A program made the position numbers and the translations under genes. A DNA stretch of 64,000 nucleotides, from positions 186,001-250,000 of the forward strand of contig NZ_AKWZ02000001.1 in NCBI RefSeq assembly GCF_000306235.2. Reading direction: 5' to 3'. Shown one piece after another: positions 18,380 to 29,900 of this stretch (positions are counted from its first letter, which is position 1; each line of letters begins with the position of its first letter). Below the pieces are notes generated by a model, which was not told the DNA's origin, searched no databases, and worked only from the letters and a program-made list of their open reading frames with translations. Origin of the DNA: Leptospira fainei serovar Hurstbridge str. BUT 6 (GTDB lineage: Bacteria; Spirochaetota; Leptospiria; Leptospirales; Leptospiraceae).

Positions 18380-21300
18380 CTATGAATTTTTGTTCGTCGG
18401 TTCCCTTCTTAAATTCTTAAGTAGATCAAGCAGTTTTGCAATTCTCTCATTCTTGGAATCCAATTCGAAAGCTTCCATGGCGATTGCCAGTGCACTATCG
18501 TAATTTTTCAAAACCAAATAAATGCGTGCAAGATTGAGTAAATTCTTAACATGATTCGGTTCCCTGAGACGAAGCCTTTCGCCGAAATCCGCGGCCTTTT
18601 CAATTTTCCCGCTTCGGCGCAGCATAAAAGACGTGAAGTATAGCATATCATTGTCTAATGGATGAAGCTTCAGATACTCTTCTGCATGATGGGCGGCATC
18701 TTCGAATAATCTCTTCCGCATGAATAGAAACGCCAAGTATTTCTTAGTTATCGGAATTTTTCCGTTTAAAGTTTCGATTTCCCTAAATAACGAAATTGCC
18801 TCGTCGAAATTTTCGTCTTTCGCATTTCTCTTAGCTTTATCGATTAAGTTCAAAACGTGTTTATTCTCTTGTATTCCTTCAGTATCGTCAGCCGCTTCTT
18901 TTATATCCTTCTCTTTAAATGAAATTCTAATAAGCGATAGATCATCGGTTAAATGCCCTTCCGATAAAATAAGATGAAAGATATTTTCCAAATTTCCGTG
19001 ACCGGATTCCACAAACTCCAGAAAACGAGTGTGATCGTCATTTATCATTTTTTCACCGGCTTGGTTCGATCCGATATGAATATCGTCCCTTCCGTCGGAA
19101 CCAGCGACAATGACGTCTCCCGGTCGCAGCTGAAATGTTTTCACATAGACTCGACCGTTCATTCCCTCGGTTCCTAACTTCCTGAACGTCAAATCGTTCT
19201 CGATAAAGCTAGCTTGATTATTTCGGTATAAGACCGTCCAAGGATGCTCTGCATTTAAATGATAGAGTATACCCTCTTCCTCATCCACTAATCCGATCAC
19301 GGCAGAAACCAACATAGATCCGTTAAAACTTAAGAAAACTTTATGAAGCTCCATGAAGGTGCTCTTTAACCATCTTTCAGGGGAATAGTCTCGGATCGAA
19401 TCCGTGATTTTCGTTCGCTCGATAATAGCTTCGAAAACGGCTCCGAATACCAATGCGCCGCCGGCACCTTGCATGGATTTGCCCATCGCATCTGCGTTTA
19501 AAAAAACGGTATAATTTTTCCCTCTTAATTGGATCCGATTCGAAGCGCTGATGTCCCCTCCGATCTCCGAATCATAGTTACGAAATTTGAATTTCTTTTT
19601 TTGATCCGTTAATAGATCGACCTTCACATTTCCCTGATTCGCACGATTAGCGGCTAAAGATTTCAATAGGAGAGACATCAGGAAATAGTCGCCATCCTGC
19701 TGTTCCTTAAGATTTTTAACTTCGTTTAAAGTTATTTCAAGTTCGTTCGTTCTTTCCTTAACTTTTATTTCTAGATTCTCGGCATAATTTCGAAGGCTAT
19801 TTCTCGCAGATAACATACTTTCAGCCATATGATTAAATGACCTCGCGATAAACCCTATCTCATCCTCGACTTTAGGGACCAATCGGTATTCAAGATTCCC
19901 TGCATATACTTCCTGCAAACCGGACACAACTTCCTTCATCGGAATAATTAATGCATACCTAAAGAAAAGTTCGAAACCAAAAACGACTAGGAACATTATG
20001 GAAATGAGGCAGAGAAGCAAAATTAACGAAGGGTAATGTAGATAAGCCCTGTAAATACGGTAATCGAATCCGGTTTCGAATAATCGACCGGAAGTTTTAT
20101 TCAAAAGATAATACGCCACATAGTATTTAAAGGGAGTACTTTTTTCGGCGATAATCGAAGAATCGTTTCCCCTATATATTCTTTCGCCCTCTCGATAGAC
20201 CGGGAGCGTGGAATTAAATACGAGGCGCTTTAAGTCTTCCTCTGACATACCTGTCTTCAGTTCAAGCCTATAAACGATGGAAAGTTCGTTTAACATTTCA
20301 GCCACTCCCGGCTCGTTGGCGGAAAACAATTTTGAAATACGAATCGAGTCCTTCTTATCCTGAACATGAGAGAATTGACTATTCAAAACGATCAACCTCT
20401 GAGATAAACGTTTCAAGAAAGTTTCCATTTCGACGTTCGATACTACTTTATTTTTCTTGGATGAAAGAAATCCCAGAATCCCTGCCTTATATGCGAAGAA
20501 CTCAGGAGGACTATTTAATAGTATAGACTTTGATTTTAATAATCGTTCTTCGGCGGGAAGATCCCCCAGACTGCAAATCAAATTCCAGAGACGTATGTAA
20601 TTTGTTTCCAATCCCCTTTCCGATTCCGAAATCGGATCAGATTTTCCGAATATTTGATTCGAACTTCCTGCGGACATGTCGTACGAAACTATATATTCGA
20701 GTCCTTTCGCTTTTTCTCGAGTCGCGATCGCTAATTTGGCCTCTTGATATTGTATTCGATCGAATACCAACTCATACTCGATCAAAATAAAATAGGCTAT
20801 TATCTGAAATACAAGAAAGAACGTAGCCATCGAAATGCCGACAATACGATTCAGGATCGTGGTCTTTTCCTTCGCGATATTAAGATAGATTACCAAAAGG
20901 AGAAAAAAACCGATTACGAATGATAAATCCACCGCTTGTTGATAAACGATTCTAGATATGGAGCCGTTTCTATTTAGTGCGTTGGTTACTGCCGGAATTA
21001 CGAGAATAATGCAAAATGCAAAAAGCATATAGATAACTGCTCTTCTTTCTTTCCCTTTCTCTACGAGGGCTCTCCAAACTCCCAAAGATATACAAAGAAG
21101 GTTAAAGAAGAGAACCAGTATGGAATATAGCATATAAAAGGAATATGTTTCAAAATCCCAATAATGACTTCCTTTTACGAAGCGCCCGACCGAATTACGG
21201 GAATTTAATATAAACAGAATTTCCACAGCAATGACGATTAAGATTAGAGTGAAATAAATGTATTTTCCGATCCTTTCTTTTCTCGGCGTCGGAAAATAAA

Positions 21301-21562
21301 AGAAGACTAAGGAAAACTGAGCGAATACAAGTAACGCCGACGGGATAACTATCCATCGGTGATAAATTCCCCATCGTTCCAAAGTGAAGAAACCGATCGT
21401 ATATCCGAAATGAAAAAAGAAAGCAAAGCCAGATGCAATTCCCAAATGCAACGCGGCTTGACTCCTCTCTTTGATTCTCAAAAAGAAAAATGCGACATAC
21501 AAACAAAAGAGAGCGGCCAAAATGGAACCGAAAGAATAGAAATTTAAATAACCGAATTTCAT
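18380..21562 (-). CDS. Membrane sensor with HAMP, SpoIIE-type PP2C phosphatase and TPR repeats
   Basis: 1060 aa. Residues 1-260 hold about seven membrane segments, with IYHRWIVIPS and GSHYWDFETYSF motifs. A long extracytoplasmic part (about 270-510) and one more membrane segment follow, then HAMP (about 530-600) with a helix. The SpoIIE phosphatase domain (about 640-860) has EIGGDISAS, DAMGKSMQGAGGA and VAGSDGRDDI metal-binding motifs. TPR-like helices fill residues 890-1055. AGGAAAGG precedes ATG 21562. Such phosphatases usually dephosphorylate STAS anti-anti-sigma proteins; none is encoded in the window. Confidence 0.9.
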   Translation of the reverse strand: MKFGYLNFYSFGSILAALFCLYVAFFFLRIKERSQAALHLGIASGFAFFFHFGYTIGFFTLERWGIYHRWIVIPSALLVFAQFSLVFFYFPTPRKERIGKYIYFTLILIVIAVEILFILNSRNSVGRFVKGSHYWDFETYSFYMLYSILVLFFNLLCISLGVWRALVEKGKERRAVIYMLFAFCIILVIPAVTNALNRNGSISRIVYQQAVDLSFVIGFFLLLVIYLNIAKEKTTILNRIVGISMATFFLVFQIIAYFILIEYELVFDRIQYQEAKLAIATREKAKGLEYIVSYDMSAGSSNQIFGKSDPISESERGLETNYIRLWNLICSLGDLPAEERLLKSKSILLNSPPEFFAYKAGILGFLSSKKNKVVSNVEMETFLKRLSQRLIVLNSQFSHVQDKKDSIRISKLFSANEPGVAEMLNELSIVYRLELKTGMSEEDLKRLVFNSTLPVYREGERIYRGNDSSIIAEKSTPFKYYVAYYLLNKTSGRLFETGFDYRIYRAYLHYPSLILLLCLISIMFLVVFGFELFFRYALIIPMKEVVSGLQEVYAGNLEYRLVPKVEDEIGFIARSFNHMAESMLSARNSLRNYAENLEIKVKERTNELEITLNEVKNLKEQQDGDYFLMSLLLKSLAANRANQGNVKVDLLTDQKKKFKFRNYDSEIGGDISASNRIQLRGKNYTVFLNADAMGKSMQGAGGALVFGAVFEAIIERTKITDSIRDYSPERWLKSTFMELHKVFLSFNGSMLVSAVIGLVDEEEGILYHLNAEHPWTVLYRNNQASFIENDLTFRKLGTEGMNGRVYVKTFQLRPGDVIVAGSDGRDDIHIGSNQAGEKMINDDHTRFLEFVESGHGNLENIFHLILSEGHLTDDLSLIRISFKEKDIKEAADDTEGIQENKHVLNLIDKAKRNAKDENFDEAISLFREIETLNGKIPITKKYLAFLFMRKRLFEDAAHHAEEYLKLHPLDNDMLYFTSFMLRRSGKIEKAADFGERLRLREPNHVKNLLNLARIYLVLKNYDSALAIAMEAFELDSKNERIAKLLDLLKNLRREPTNKNS

Positions 21563-21647
21563 CTTAAGCCTTTCCTAATTTCTAATACGAAAAATATTTG
21601 ATACGCAACAAAGCGGTAATGTTCCGCTCTAAGGAAACCTTTCGGAT

Positions 21648-23705
21648 TTAAACCTTGGTTGCTTCTCCTGACGTATATAAATCCTCGATGCGATCCCTAT
21701 ATTTTTCCATTATCGTTGCTCGCTTCATCTTAAGAAGATTCGTCAGCTCGTCTCCCACCTCGAACGGTTTGACTATTAAGAAAAAAGGCGTTACCTGCTC
21801 GAAAGATTTGAAGCCGTTTCTAGCGTTATTCAGGGTTCTTATTTCGCTACGATATAGATCTATGACCTGCCTTTTTTGAAGCAGCTCCTCTCTGGAATCG
21901 AAGGAAATGTAATTCTCCTTCGCCCAACTGATAAGAGACTCAAAATCGGGAACTATAATCGCTCCCAAGTTTTTCTGATCTTGTCCGATTACCATACATT
22001 GGCTTATGTATTTTGAGACCTGTAGTCTTGCCTCAATCGGGACCGGCTCTACGTTCTCACCTCCTCTTAGCACGATAGTTTCTTTTGCCCTTCCTGCCAA
22101 GGTTAAGGTCCGATTATAACTGACGATTCCTATATCTCCGGTATTCATCCAGCCTGCGCTCAGAGCATCCGCCGTAATTTCTGGACTTCTATAGTAACCT
22201 TTCATAATATGCGGCCCGCTTGCAAAAACGACTCCCTTTTGGCCGGGTTTCCCTTTTGTAAATTTTCCGTTCTCGTCTATCTCGGATAGCACTTCGTTCT
22301 TTTCGGTTCGAATTTGGAGTTTTGTTTTCGGCAAGATATGGCCGACGGAACCGATTACGAATCTATCCGTCCTTCTTATCGATATTACCGGAGAAGTTTC
22401 CGTCATACCGTACCCTTCCAATAGGCGGATGCCTAAATGGTTGAGCGTCCTATCCACCCGATTAGGCAATGCTCCTCCGCCGGAAACGGATGTTTTCAAA
22501 AAACCTCCGACGATATCCTTGCGTATTTTCGATAAAACAAGCTTATCCAACGTAAAACTATTTAATAAAAGGCCGATTAATCCGATCGTATATAATGGAA
22601 TCTTGATTTCGTTCGTCACATCTGTCGATGGAATCAGCATAGCACATAGAAAGGAAATGGCGGATAACGTAAATGGACCGAAAAAAAGATATTCGAAGGT
22701 CATTCGCAATCCCTTCAAAAAGGTTCCGAAAGAATTTCTTCCGTTTAAATCCAGTTCGTTTCCGAGAAAGAACGCTTTTGCCTCGTTCTTCTTTTCGGAA
22801 TAGGTATAAGCTAAGCTGAATAAGATTCGACCCAATCTCGAAGTCCGTTCTGGGTCGGTCATTCTAGCGAGAATTCCGTTACAGATCATCTCCCATACTC
22901 TAGGCGCTGCACCGAAAAAAGTGGGTTTAAAGTCCGCAAAATTCTGTTTTAAATCCTGAACATTGGAATAGTATGTCGTTCCTCCCACATGCAAAAAGCA
23001 ATATTCCAAAAACCTTTCAAATATATGCCAAATCGGTAAAATGGAGATTGCGCGATCATTCTCGGTGATTTCCAAGATAGGGGCGACGGAGCTAACTTGA
23101 AAAATCATATTAGAATGGGTTAATTGGACGCCCTTGGGCTTGCCGGTCGTTCCGGACGTATAAATGATAGTAAATAAATCATCCGATTGCAAGGATGAAA
23201 TACGCTCTTCCGCGCTTCGACTTCCTTGTTCGCGCAATTTCCGGCCTCTTCTTAAAAGCTCGTAAACATCGCTCGCTTCGTTTTGATCCGGGGAATATTG
23301 CATCATAATCAATGTTATGTCATGATCTATATTATTTTTTTGTTTAATAATTTTCTCCAATACTTTCCCGTTTTCCACGAAAACTATCTTACTCTGGCTA
23401 TGATTGATTATATAAGTGATTTCGGAATCGGTTATATCGGATCCGCGCGGCACGGTGACTGCTGCCGATAAGATGATCGCGCAATCTGCAATCATCCATT
23501 CGACGCGATTATCCGAAAATATCGCCACATTCTCCTTCGCCTCCAGTCCGGATTCGATCAAAGCCTCGGCGAGACTTAACCCGGATTCATAAAGCTCTTT
23601 GTAACTAAGGAAAGCCGGTCTTTTTTGAACATCCTTATATCGGAATGCGTTTTTTTCGCCGAACTTAAGGGCAGACTGTTGGAATAATTGAGCTAAGTTT
23701 TCCAT
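21648..23705 (-). CDS. Long-chain fatty acid--CoA ligase (AMP-binding), membrane-inserted form
   Basis: 685 aa. The AMP-binding P-loop IIYTSGTTGKPKGVQLTHSN is near residue 185; LLEGYGMTETSP, the GWMNTGDIG region and the Lys-containing AGRAKETIVLRGGENVEP are present. It converts free fatty acids, ATP and CoA to acyl-CoA. Between about residues 320 and 400 it carries a hydrophobic insert with two membrane-like segments (YLFFGPFTLSAISFLCAMLI; PLYTIGLIGLLLNSFTL), absent from soluble FadD. It is downstream of the carboxylase on the same strand after 285 nt that hold two copies of the 16-bp motif. It may prime the FAS or handle exogenous lipids. Confidence 0.92.
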   Translation of the reverse strand: MENLAQLFQQSALKFGEKNAFRYKDVQKRPAFLSYKELYESGLSLAEALIESGLEAKENVAIFSDNRVEWMIADCAIILSAAVTVPRGSDITDSEITYIINHSQSKIVFVENGKVLEKIIKQKNNIDHDITLIMMQYSPDQNEASDVYELLRRGRKLREQGSRSAEERISSLQSDDLFTIIYTSGTTGKPKGVQLTHSNMIFQVSSVAPILEITENDRAISILPIWHIFERFLEYCFLHVGGTTYYSNVQDLKQNFADFKPTFFGAAPRVWEMICNGILARMTDPERTSRLGRILFSLAYTYSEKKNEAKAFFLGNELDLNGRNSFGTFLKGLRMTFEYLFFGPFTLSAISFLCAMLIPSTDVTNEIKIPLYTIGLIGLLLNSFTLDKLVLSKIRKDIVGGFLKTSVSGGGALPNRVDRTLNHLGIRLLEGYGMTETSPVISIRRTDRFVIGSVGHILPKTKLQIRTEKNEVLSEIDENGKFTKGKPGQKGVVFASGPHIMKGYYRSPEITADALSAGWMNTGDIGIVSYNRTLTLAGRAKETIVLRGGENVEPVPIEARLQVSKYISQCMVIGQDQKNLGAIIVPDFESLISWAKENYISFDSREELLQKRQVIDLYRSEIRTLNNARNGFKSFEQVTPFFLIVKPFEVGDELTNLLKMKRATIMEKYRDRIEDLYTSGEATKV

Positions 23706-23786
23706 TTAACTAAACCTTTTTAGCATAATTCTTGTTATAATTAAAACAGGCAAATTCAGCACCCGTTTCGAATGAATAGAATATAC

Positions 23787-23821
23787 AGCCGCTCCTTCCC
23801 GATTGCTTGAACGGAGCGGCT
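23787..23821 (-). terminator. Hairpin downstream of the carboxylase gene (possible terminator)
   Basis: Perfect 9-bp arms AGCCGCTCC / GGAGCGGCT are separated by 17 nt, about 170 nt past the carboxylase stop. The following T-tract on the minus strand is weak. One arm overlaps a copy of the 16-bp motif, so this may be an operator half-site pair rather than a terminator. Confidence 0.4.
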
Positions 23822-23852
23822 AATGCAAAGTAATTGTTTGTACGAAGCGGCT
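23806..23852 (+). promoter_or_regulatory. Two direct copies of the 16-bp motif upstream of the acyl-CoA ligase
   Basis: CTTGAACGGAGCGGCT (23806-23821) and TTTGTACGAAGCGGCT (23837-23852) start 31 nt apart, 100-150 nt before the ligase start codon. They match the motif found upstream of the FAS and of the AraC gene. Confidence 0.6.
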
Positions 23853-23990
23853 ATAGTTGAAAATTCAGTGAAGAATCCTACGATAGAGATCCAATATCAA
23901 TATATTAAATATATATTATACATTATTGATAAGCAGGTGGAAATCCGGCAAAAAGGGCGCGACTGTTATTCCTAGAAGAGCCGATATAAC

Positions 23991-26900
23991 TCACCCAATA
24001 ACTCCAGTGTCGGATTTTGAAAATACTTCTTCCATTGGCTTGCCGTTCTTTTCCTCCATCCAGGCCCTTCTTTTCTCTGCCGCGGAATCCAGCCCATTGA
24101 GAATTACGCTTCGTAATTCGGAAATGGATCCAAATACTCCGTCCAAGACTCCGGACTTTAATGCGTCGTTCGAGGCCTCAGCTTTTTGCTTAAACGAATC
24201 TAGAAATTCTTTTCGAAGTTTCTCTATCTCCAGGGTTTTTCCTTCTCCCTCTAATTTAGCGACTTTGGCGCCTTGAAATAGATCAAAGGCGGAGAATGCC
24301 CCCATTACCGCTAATGTTCCTGATTGCCAAGAATAGTAGGATATCCCCGGCCTTAAGAATCCGCTGAAAGCGTGTATCTGCCTACCTCCGTAATTTTGCC
24401 GAAGCACGACCGAAACCACCGGATTTTTCGAAAGCACGTTCACATCTAACGACTCGCCGCCGATCTGCTGGATTCTCAATCTTTCCTGTTTGGTCCCGGG
24501 CACAAAGCCGGGAGCATCGGACAGCATAATTAGAGAAATATCATACTTATTTAAAAACTCCATAAAAACTCGGAATTTATCCGTTCCATAAGCATCAGGA
24601 GCTCCTCCATCCTTCGGTTGGTCCGCAATAATACCGACCGTTCTTCCGAAAATCCTGCCAAGACCAGTCACTAAACTGGTCCCAGGATCCATTGCGTAGA
24701 ATTCTACGAATGAATCCCGATCTAAAATCGATTCCGTCAAAAAATGACGCATATCATACGATTTTGCAGGATCTTCCGGTAATGCAGGTTCCTTTTCAGT
24801 CGAACCCGAATCCATTATAGTTCTGTAATGGATTAATTGGAATATGGAAGCGGCTTTAGAATATGCTTCGTCGTCGGTGTCCACTACTATCGTCGCCGCC
24901 TTTTCCATTTCGGAATTTTGACGCAACGCATCATCGTTTCCTCGATTTTTTTGTCGGTTCGGACGCACCAGAATCCAAGCATCTCCGACCGAAGAGAGTT
25001 CGGTTAAAGAAATTCCGGAAATATCCTTAACGATATGCAGGAGCGGTTCGGCAAATTCTTGCAAGGATTTTTGAAAATCCTTTCGCACCCGAAATGATTC
25101 GGAATCTTCGATGTATTCGCTTCTAAACCATTTTTTGCCATAAACCAATAATAGGCCTGTTCCGGTTTTTTTCGCTATTCTCAGCGTTTCTTTAGCTTTT
25201 ACCAAGGCGGCAAAGGAATGAAACCCGAATTCGGTTCTAGGTCCCAAGACAGTAATCGGCATCCCTCCAAATCTGAGTAAACCGGCAACTAACGACTCCG
25301 AGCCGGAGTAATTGGCTTTTATAGGTAGGAACTCACCCGCATCCGATACGGATGCCAAAGCCGATTCGGAAATGATCTCTTCGACCGAGTTTGAATTTCT
25401 AATTTTTAATATATTCTTAATTTTTAATTTTCCTGGATCATTATTAACTTCTCGCAGTACCGATTGAATTTTGCGAATATAGGAGATTAGATGCAACTTA
25501 TCGTTTGCGACAAAGTCGACCGTCCCGGTTCCTCGACCCATGATCTTTGCGCCGCCGATCTCATAATTCGTGAATGTTTCTCCGGTTACCGATTCGATAA
25601 CGGCCGCGCCGGTTAGAACCCGATAGGATTGCTCTTCGTCAAGCAGCACTTGTAAAGAAGCCTGAGAGGATCCATAGACGTCCAATCCTGTGGAAGAGCC
25701 GACGCCGACCGCCACGACAAAACATAGTTTCGGCCTATCTTCCGGTTGATACGCTTTAAATCGCCAGCCGAGCGTCTTCTCCAACTGATCGCACAATTTT
25801 CGAACTTCCAAATCATTATGCGAACGGATTGCAGACTGAAATTCCTTAGCGCTCACCCGATGGGAAAGAAGCGCATTTATAAAGAATCCTTCCGCTGCCC
25901 TATTTAAGGAAACCATTCCTTCCTTAATGTTCGCACCCGCCCCGTCGTTCCAGACGTAAAAGGGAACATCTTTTCTGTAGGCAATATAAGCCCCGGCCAG
26001 ATATTTTTTTCCTTCCTTATCTCCCGTAGCGCCGCCCGCTATCCGGGAATCCTTTAAAAAGAAAACAGCTTCGCTTCCGCCGATTCTCCCGACGTAAATC
26101 TTTGCACCGATCGGGATTCGCTCGCCTGAATCGGAGTTTTCGGTTTCTCCGAAATCCAGATTAGGGACGAGCACTTCCTCAAAGCTATCCGGATCAAAAC
26201 TTTCCTCGACCCATCTTTCCAAAGGCCATTTTCCTTTTTCATAAAGCTTTCTATCCTTTGGGTCGCATACCTCGGCATAAGGAAAACGGAAATCGTCCTT
26301 GCCAAGCGAATCGATCCGCAACTTTCCGTCGCGGAAAAAGAAAGAATATCTCTTACTCGGAATGCCCTTGCCGTCTCCAATTTCGAGCGTTAAGCTGCTG
26401 AACGCTCCATGAAGAAAAAATTCCATCATAGAAGAGGCTGTTTGATTTAGAGTTTCATAATCTAGCGACGAATCAATCCGCCTCTCGCTAGAAGGTGCTT
26501 CAGATTCCATTGCAATCAATTCCAAACGAAACGAGGAGGCGGACCTAAGCGCATTCAAGGATTGCAGCAATGCGGCTCCGGAAATTGCCTGGTCTTCCAA
26601 TTCAGGGAAATGGAATGCTTGATCTAAGTCGTTCCATTCTCGTCTTAAACTTGTTACGGGAATGAAGACGAATAAAACGTATTCTATCTTATTTTTAACT
26701 TCAAAAGAATATAGAAATTTGTTTTCGATCAAGGAATCCAATCTAGAAATTTTTCCCTGACTTTTCCAATATTCCAGCTTACTATCTATCGTAGACCTAA
26801 TTTTCTCCGGTATATTCTCGGGAATTAAAGGAAGAGTCTCGCTAAAAGATAAAAGCAATCGATCTTTCTTTGCAGATGAATTGGACGCCAAAGCCCAAGG

Positions 26901-29900
26901 ATCTTTCATAAACTGGATATATTTAGAAATATGTCGTTTTGATAATGTACGAACTCCTTCGGGTGCGTTAAAATCGGAGGCTTTACGCACCGAAAGGATT
27001 CTCCGCACGACAGCTTCGAACATCGGATCCCTTTCTCTTTCCTCAAGAGCGAGAAGTTCATGTAAATGTAAATTAACGATCTTCGAAGCAGGCAAGAGGA
27101 AGGATAGCTTTTCCAAAATATCCGCGTATAATTTGGAATAATTCATCAAATTCTTATATGCGATCAATATAAAGTAAAACGCTTCTCCCTGTTCTCTCAA
27201 TCTTCGGAAAGAGACCCAGGGTTTTACTTCGTAAAAGGAAAAGGCTCGCGAGAGTAATCTAGATGTACCCTTATACGGTTTGAATCCCTCCGTATCCCAA
27301 TTTAACAAGGACCTTTGTAATTCTCCGAAATGGGAATGAGAGGATCCGAAGTCGGAGGAGAATAATCGCCGAATTAGGACCACATATTTGAGTAAAAAAG
27401 TAAGTAGCGCGGCCCATTCGTCGGCTTCCTTCCTTTCCTTTGCTATTTTAGTGACATCCATCGCACTAAACAGATTCGTTATTTTTGCTTCGGTTTCCGA
27501 TCCTCCGGAAAATCCCAAAATCACTGAATAAAGGATTCTTAATATTTCTTTTCTTTGTTTTCCTATGTCAAGATTCTGCGTAAAAGCCAAGGAAAGTTGA
27601 TCTTCCGTCGCCTCGGGAATTTTATTCCACTGTTCTATGAGAGATCGATCCGTCGAAATAGTTCGATCGGCAATCGTGGAATTTCCCGATATGATCTCCT
27701 TGGTAAGAATTTCCGAAGTAATTTTTGCAAGAACCTCGCCTTCGGAAAAGCTTTTCCCGAGAATCTGCCCCGCTGCGGTGGCCCCTCGGATCAATTTACT
27801 TAGGTTTCCATTTTCAATTAAATAACTGACAATGCCGTCCGCGGGGGATTTCAATACGGTCTCCATTTTCATCGCGGAAATGACGAGAAGAGGATCTCCT
27901 CGTTTAATAACGCTTCCTTCAGCCCAATTTTTTTTGCTTATAGGATCTTCAAAGAGTTTTACAAACGTCCCTTGAAACGGCGATCGTAAGACTCCTTGCT
28001 CGTCTCCGCTTTCCTTTTGGCCCTCCGAGGTTATTCTTAGGCGGGAATAATGCAATTTTCCGCTCGAACCGGAAAATCGAATCAAATGAAAATTCGGTTT
28101 CGCGTCGATTCGGACCGACACCGATCTTCCGTTCGACTCCGCCAAAAATTGTTTGCCATCGGATGAAGAACGACTCACTTGGATTTTTCTTGCAGGCAAC
28201 GAATCTCCTCCCACGAGAAATTCCCTCAAGCCGACCCTTAACAGAAATATATGATATGAAGTTTCGTCGATCCATACTTTGTAACGGTAGGGAGATTCGT
28301 CCAAATCCTGAGAATATAATATTTTTGTTAAATCTCTTTTTCTAAAGACATCCGAAACGGATTCCCCATTACATCGTAATGTCTCGCTGATGCATGCGAA
28401 AGTAACGGAATCCTCGAATAATGAATGGTCCGTCGCCGTCAATTCCGGATATTCCTCGAGCAAACGATTGTCATAGTCGCCCTCGATGAAACGGTGATGT
28501 CGAACGATCGAAAGTAATTGTTCGATATTGGAAGTGATTCCACTCAGATACAATTCGCTTAATGCTCGTTCCATCCTCAAGAGAGCTTCGGGACGATCTT
28601 TTCCGAACGATACGAGTTTACCGATCATCGGATCGAAGTCTCCTGGTATGACGTCCCCTTTCTTGAACCCGAAATCGCAACGAATTCCGTTAAACGTAGG
28701 CAATTCCAGTTCTCGTATTTTCCCAGGCGACGGAGAATAATTTTGATAAGGATCCTCTGCGTATATTCTACACTGTATGGAATGATCGCGCTCTCTGAAT
28801 CTCATTCGTAATACGCTATGATACGGAATCTTTTGCTCTCTTTCGTCGAAGAGAAAGATCTGCCATTTCGCTAAATCTATCCCCAAGGATTGATCGGTGA
28901 CTGCGTATTCGACTTGCAGTCTTGTATTCATTTCCAAGAATCCGAATTGCCCCGTTTGTCGATCCAATAGGAACTCGACCGTTCCCGCGCCGCAACGTTC
29001 CGAGTATCCGGAGATACTTGCTAGTTTTTCCGCGCTAGACAGTAGCTGCAATTGAGTGTTAGGCGGTAAGAAAGATTCTCCCGATTCTTCGATGATCTTT
29101 TGGTTTCTTCTTTGAACTGCACATTTCCTTATACCGACCGCAACCCCGTTAAATATCTGAACTTCGAAATGCGCGGGATGCTCTATGTATTTCTCTAAGT
29201 AGAAAGTATCGTTTCCGTAGGAATTCCTACCGATTCGAACGGCGCTCTCGATGGCAGGCGGAAGCTCTTCGATCGAACGTATCACGATCATTCCTTTTCC
29301 TCCTCCCCCCGCATCCAATTTCAGAATTACCGGAAAACCGATACGTTCCGCTTCCGATTCCGCCTCTTTCAAACCGGTGATCGAACCGGAACCCTGAAAA
29401 AGGGGAATTCCATTTTGAATCGCCAAGTTTCGCGCATCCAATTTATTTCCGACACTTCGCATAACGGATGCTTTAGGACCCATGAAGATAATTTCGTGTC
29501 CGTAGAATTTCTCAATTTCGCAAAGACGATCGACAAAGTGATAGTTTTCGGAGAGAAAACCGTACCCTGGATAAACCGCATTCGCGCCGCTTTCCAAAAC
29601 CGCGGCACAAATCGCCGGAATATTCGCGTAATTCTTAGCCTCTCCAATATAGATCACTTCGTCGGCAAACTCAAACCAAGACTGGCCTCGATCCTGATCC
29701 GCGACCACGGCAACGGATCGAATTCCCTCCTCATGCAAGGCGAGAAAAAATCGTTTAGCAATCTCTCCTCTGTTTGCGATAAGGACTTTCTGAAGTCTTC
29801 CTTCCCGTTCCCTGCGATTTCTGACAGTATCCGATAAACTCTTATTCTTCGTTCGGAGTAAGCTGCGGAACGATTCGATATCGGAAAAATCGTGAGTATT

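Noticed and set aside
18380..21562. Histidine kinase call for the multi-pass sensor proteins
   Set aside because: The HAMP is followed by SpoIIE phosphatase motifs (DAMGKS, SDGRDD), not by HisKA or HATPase boxes.
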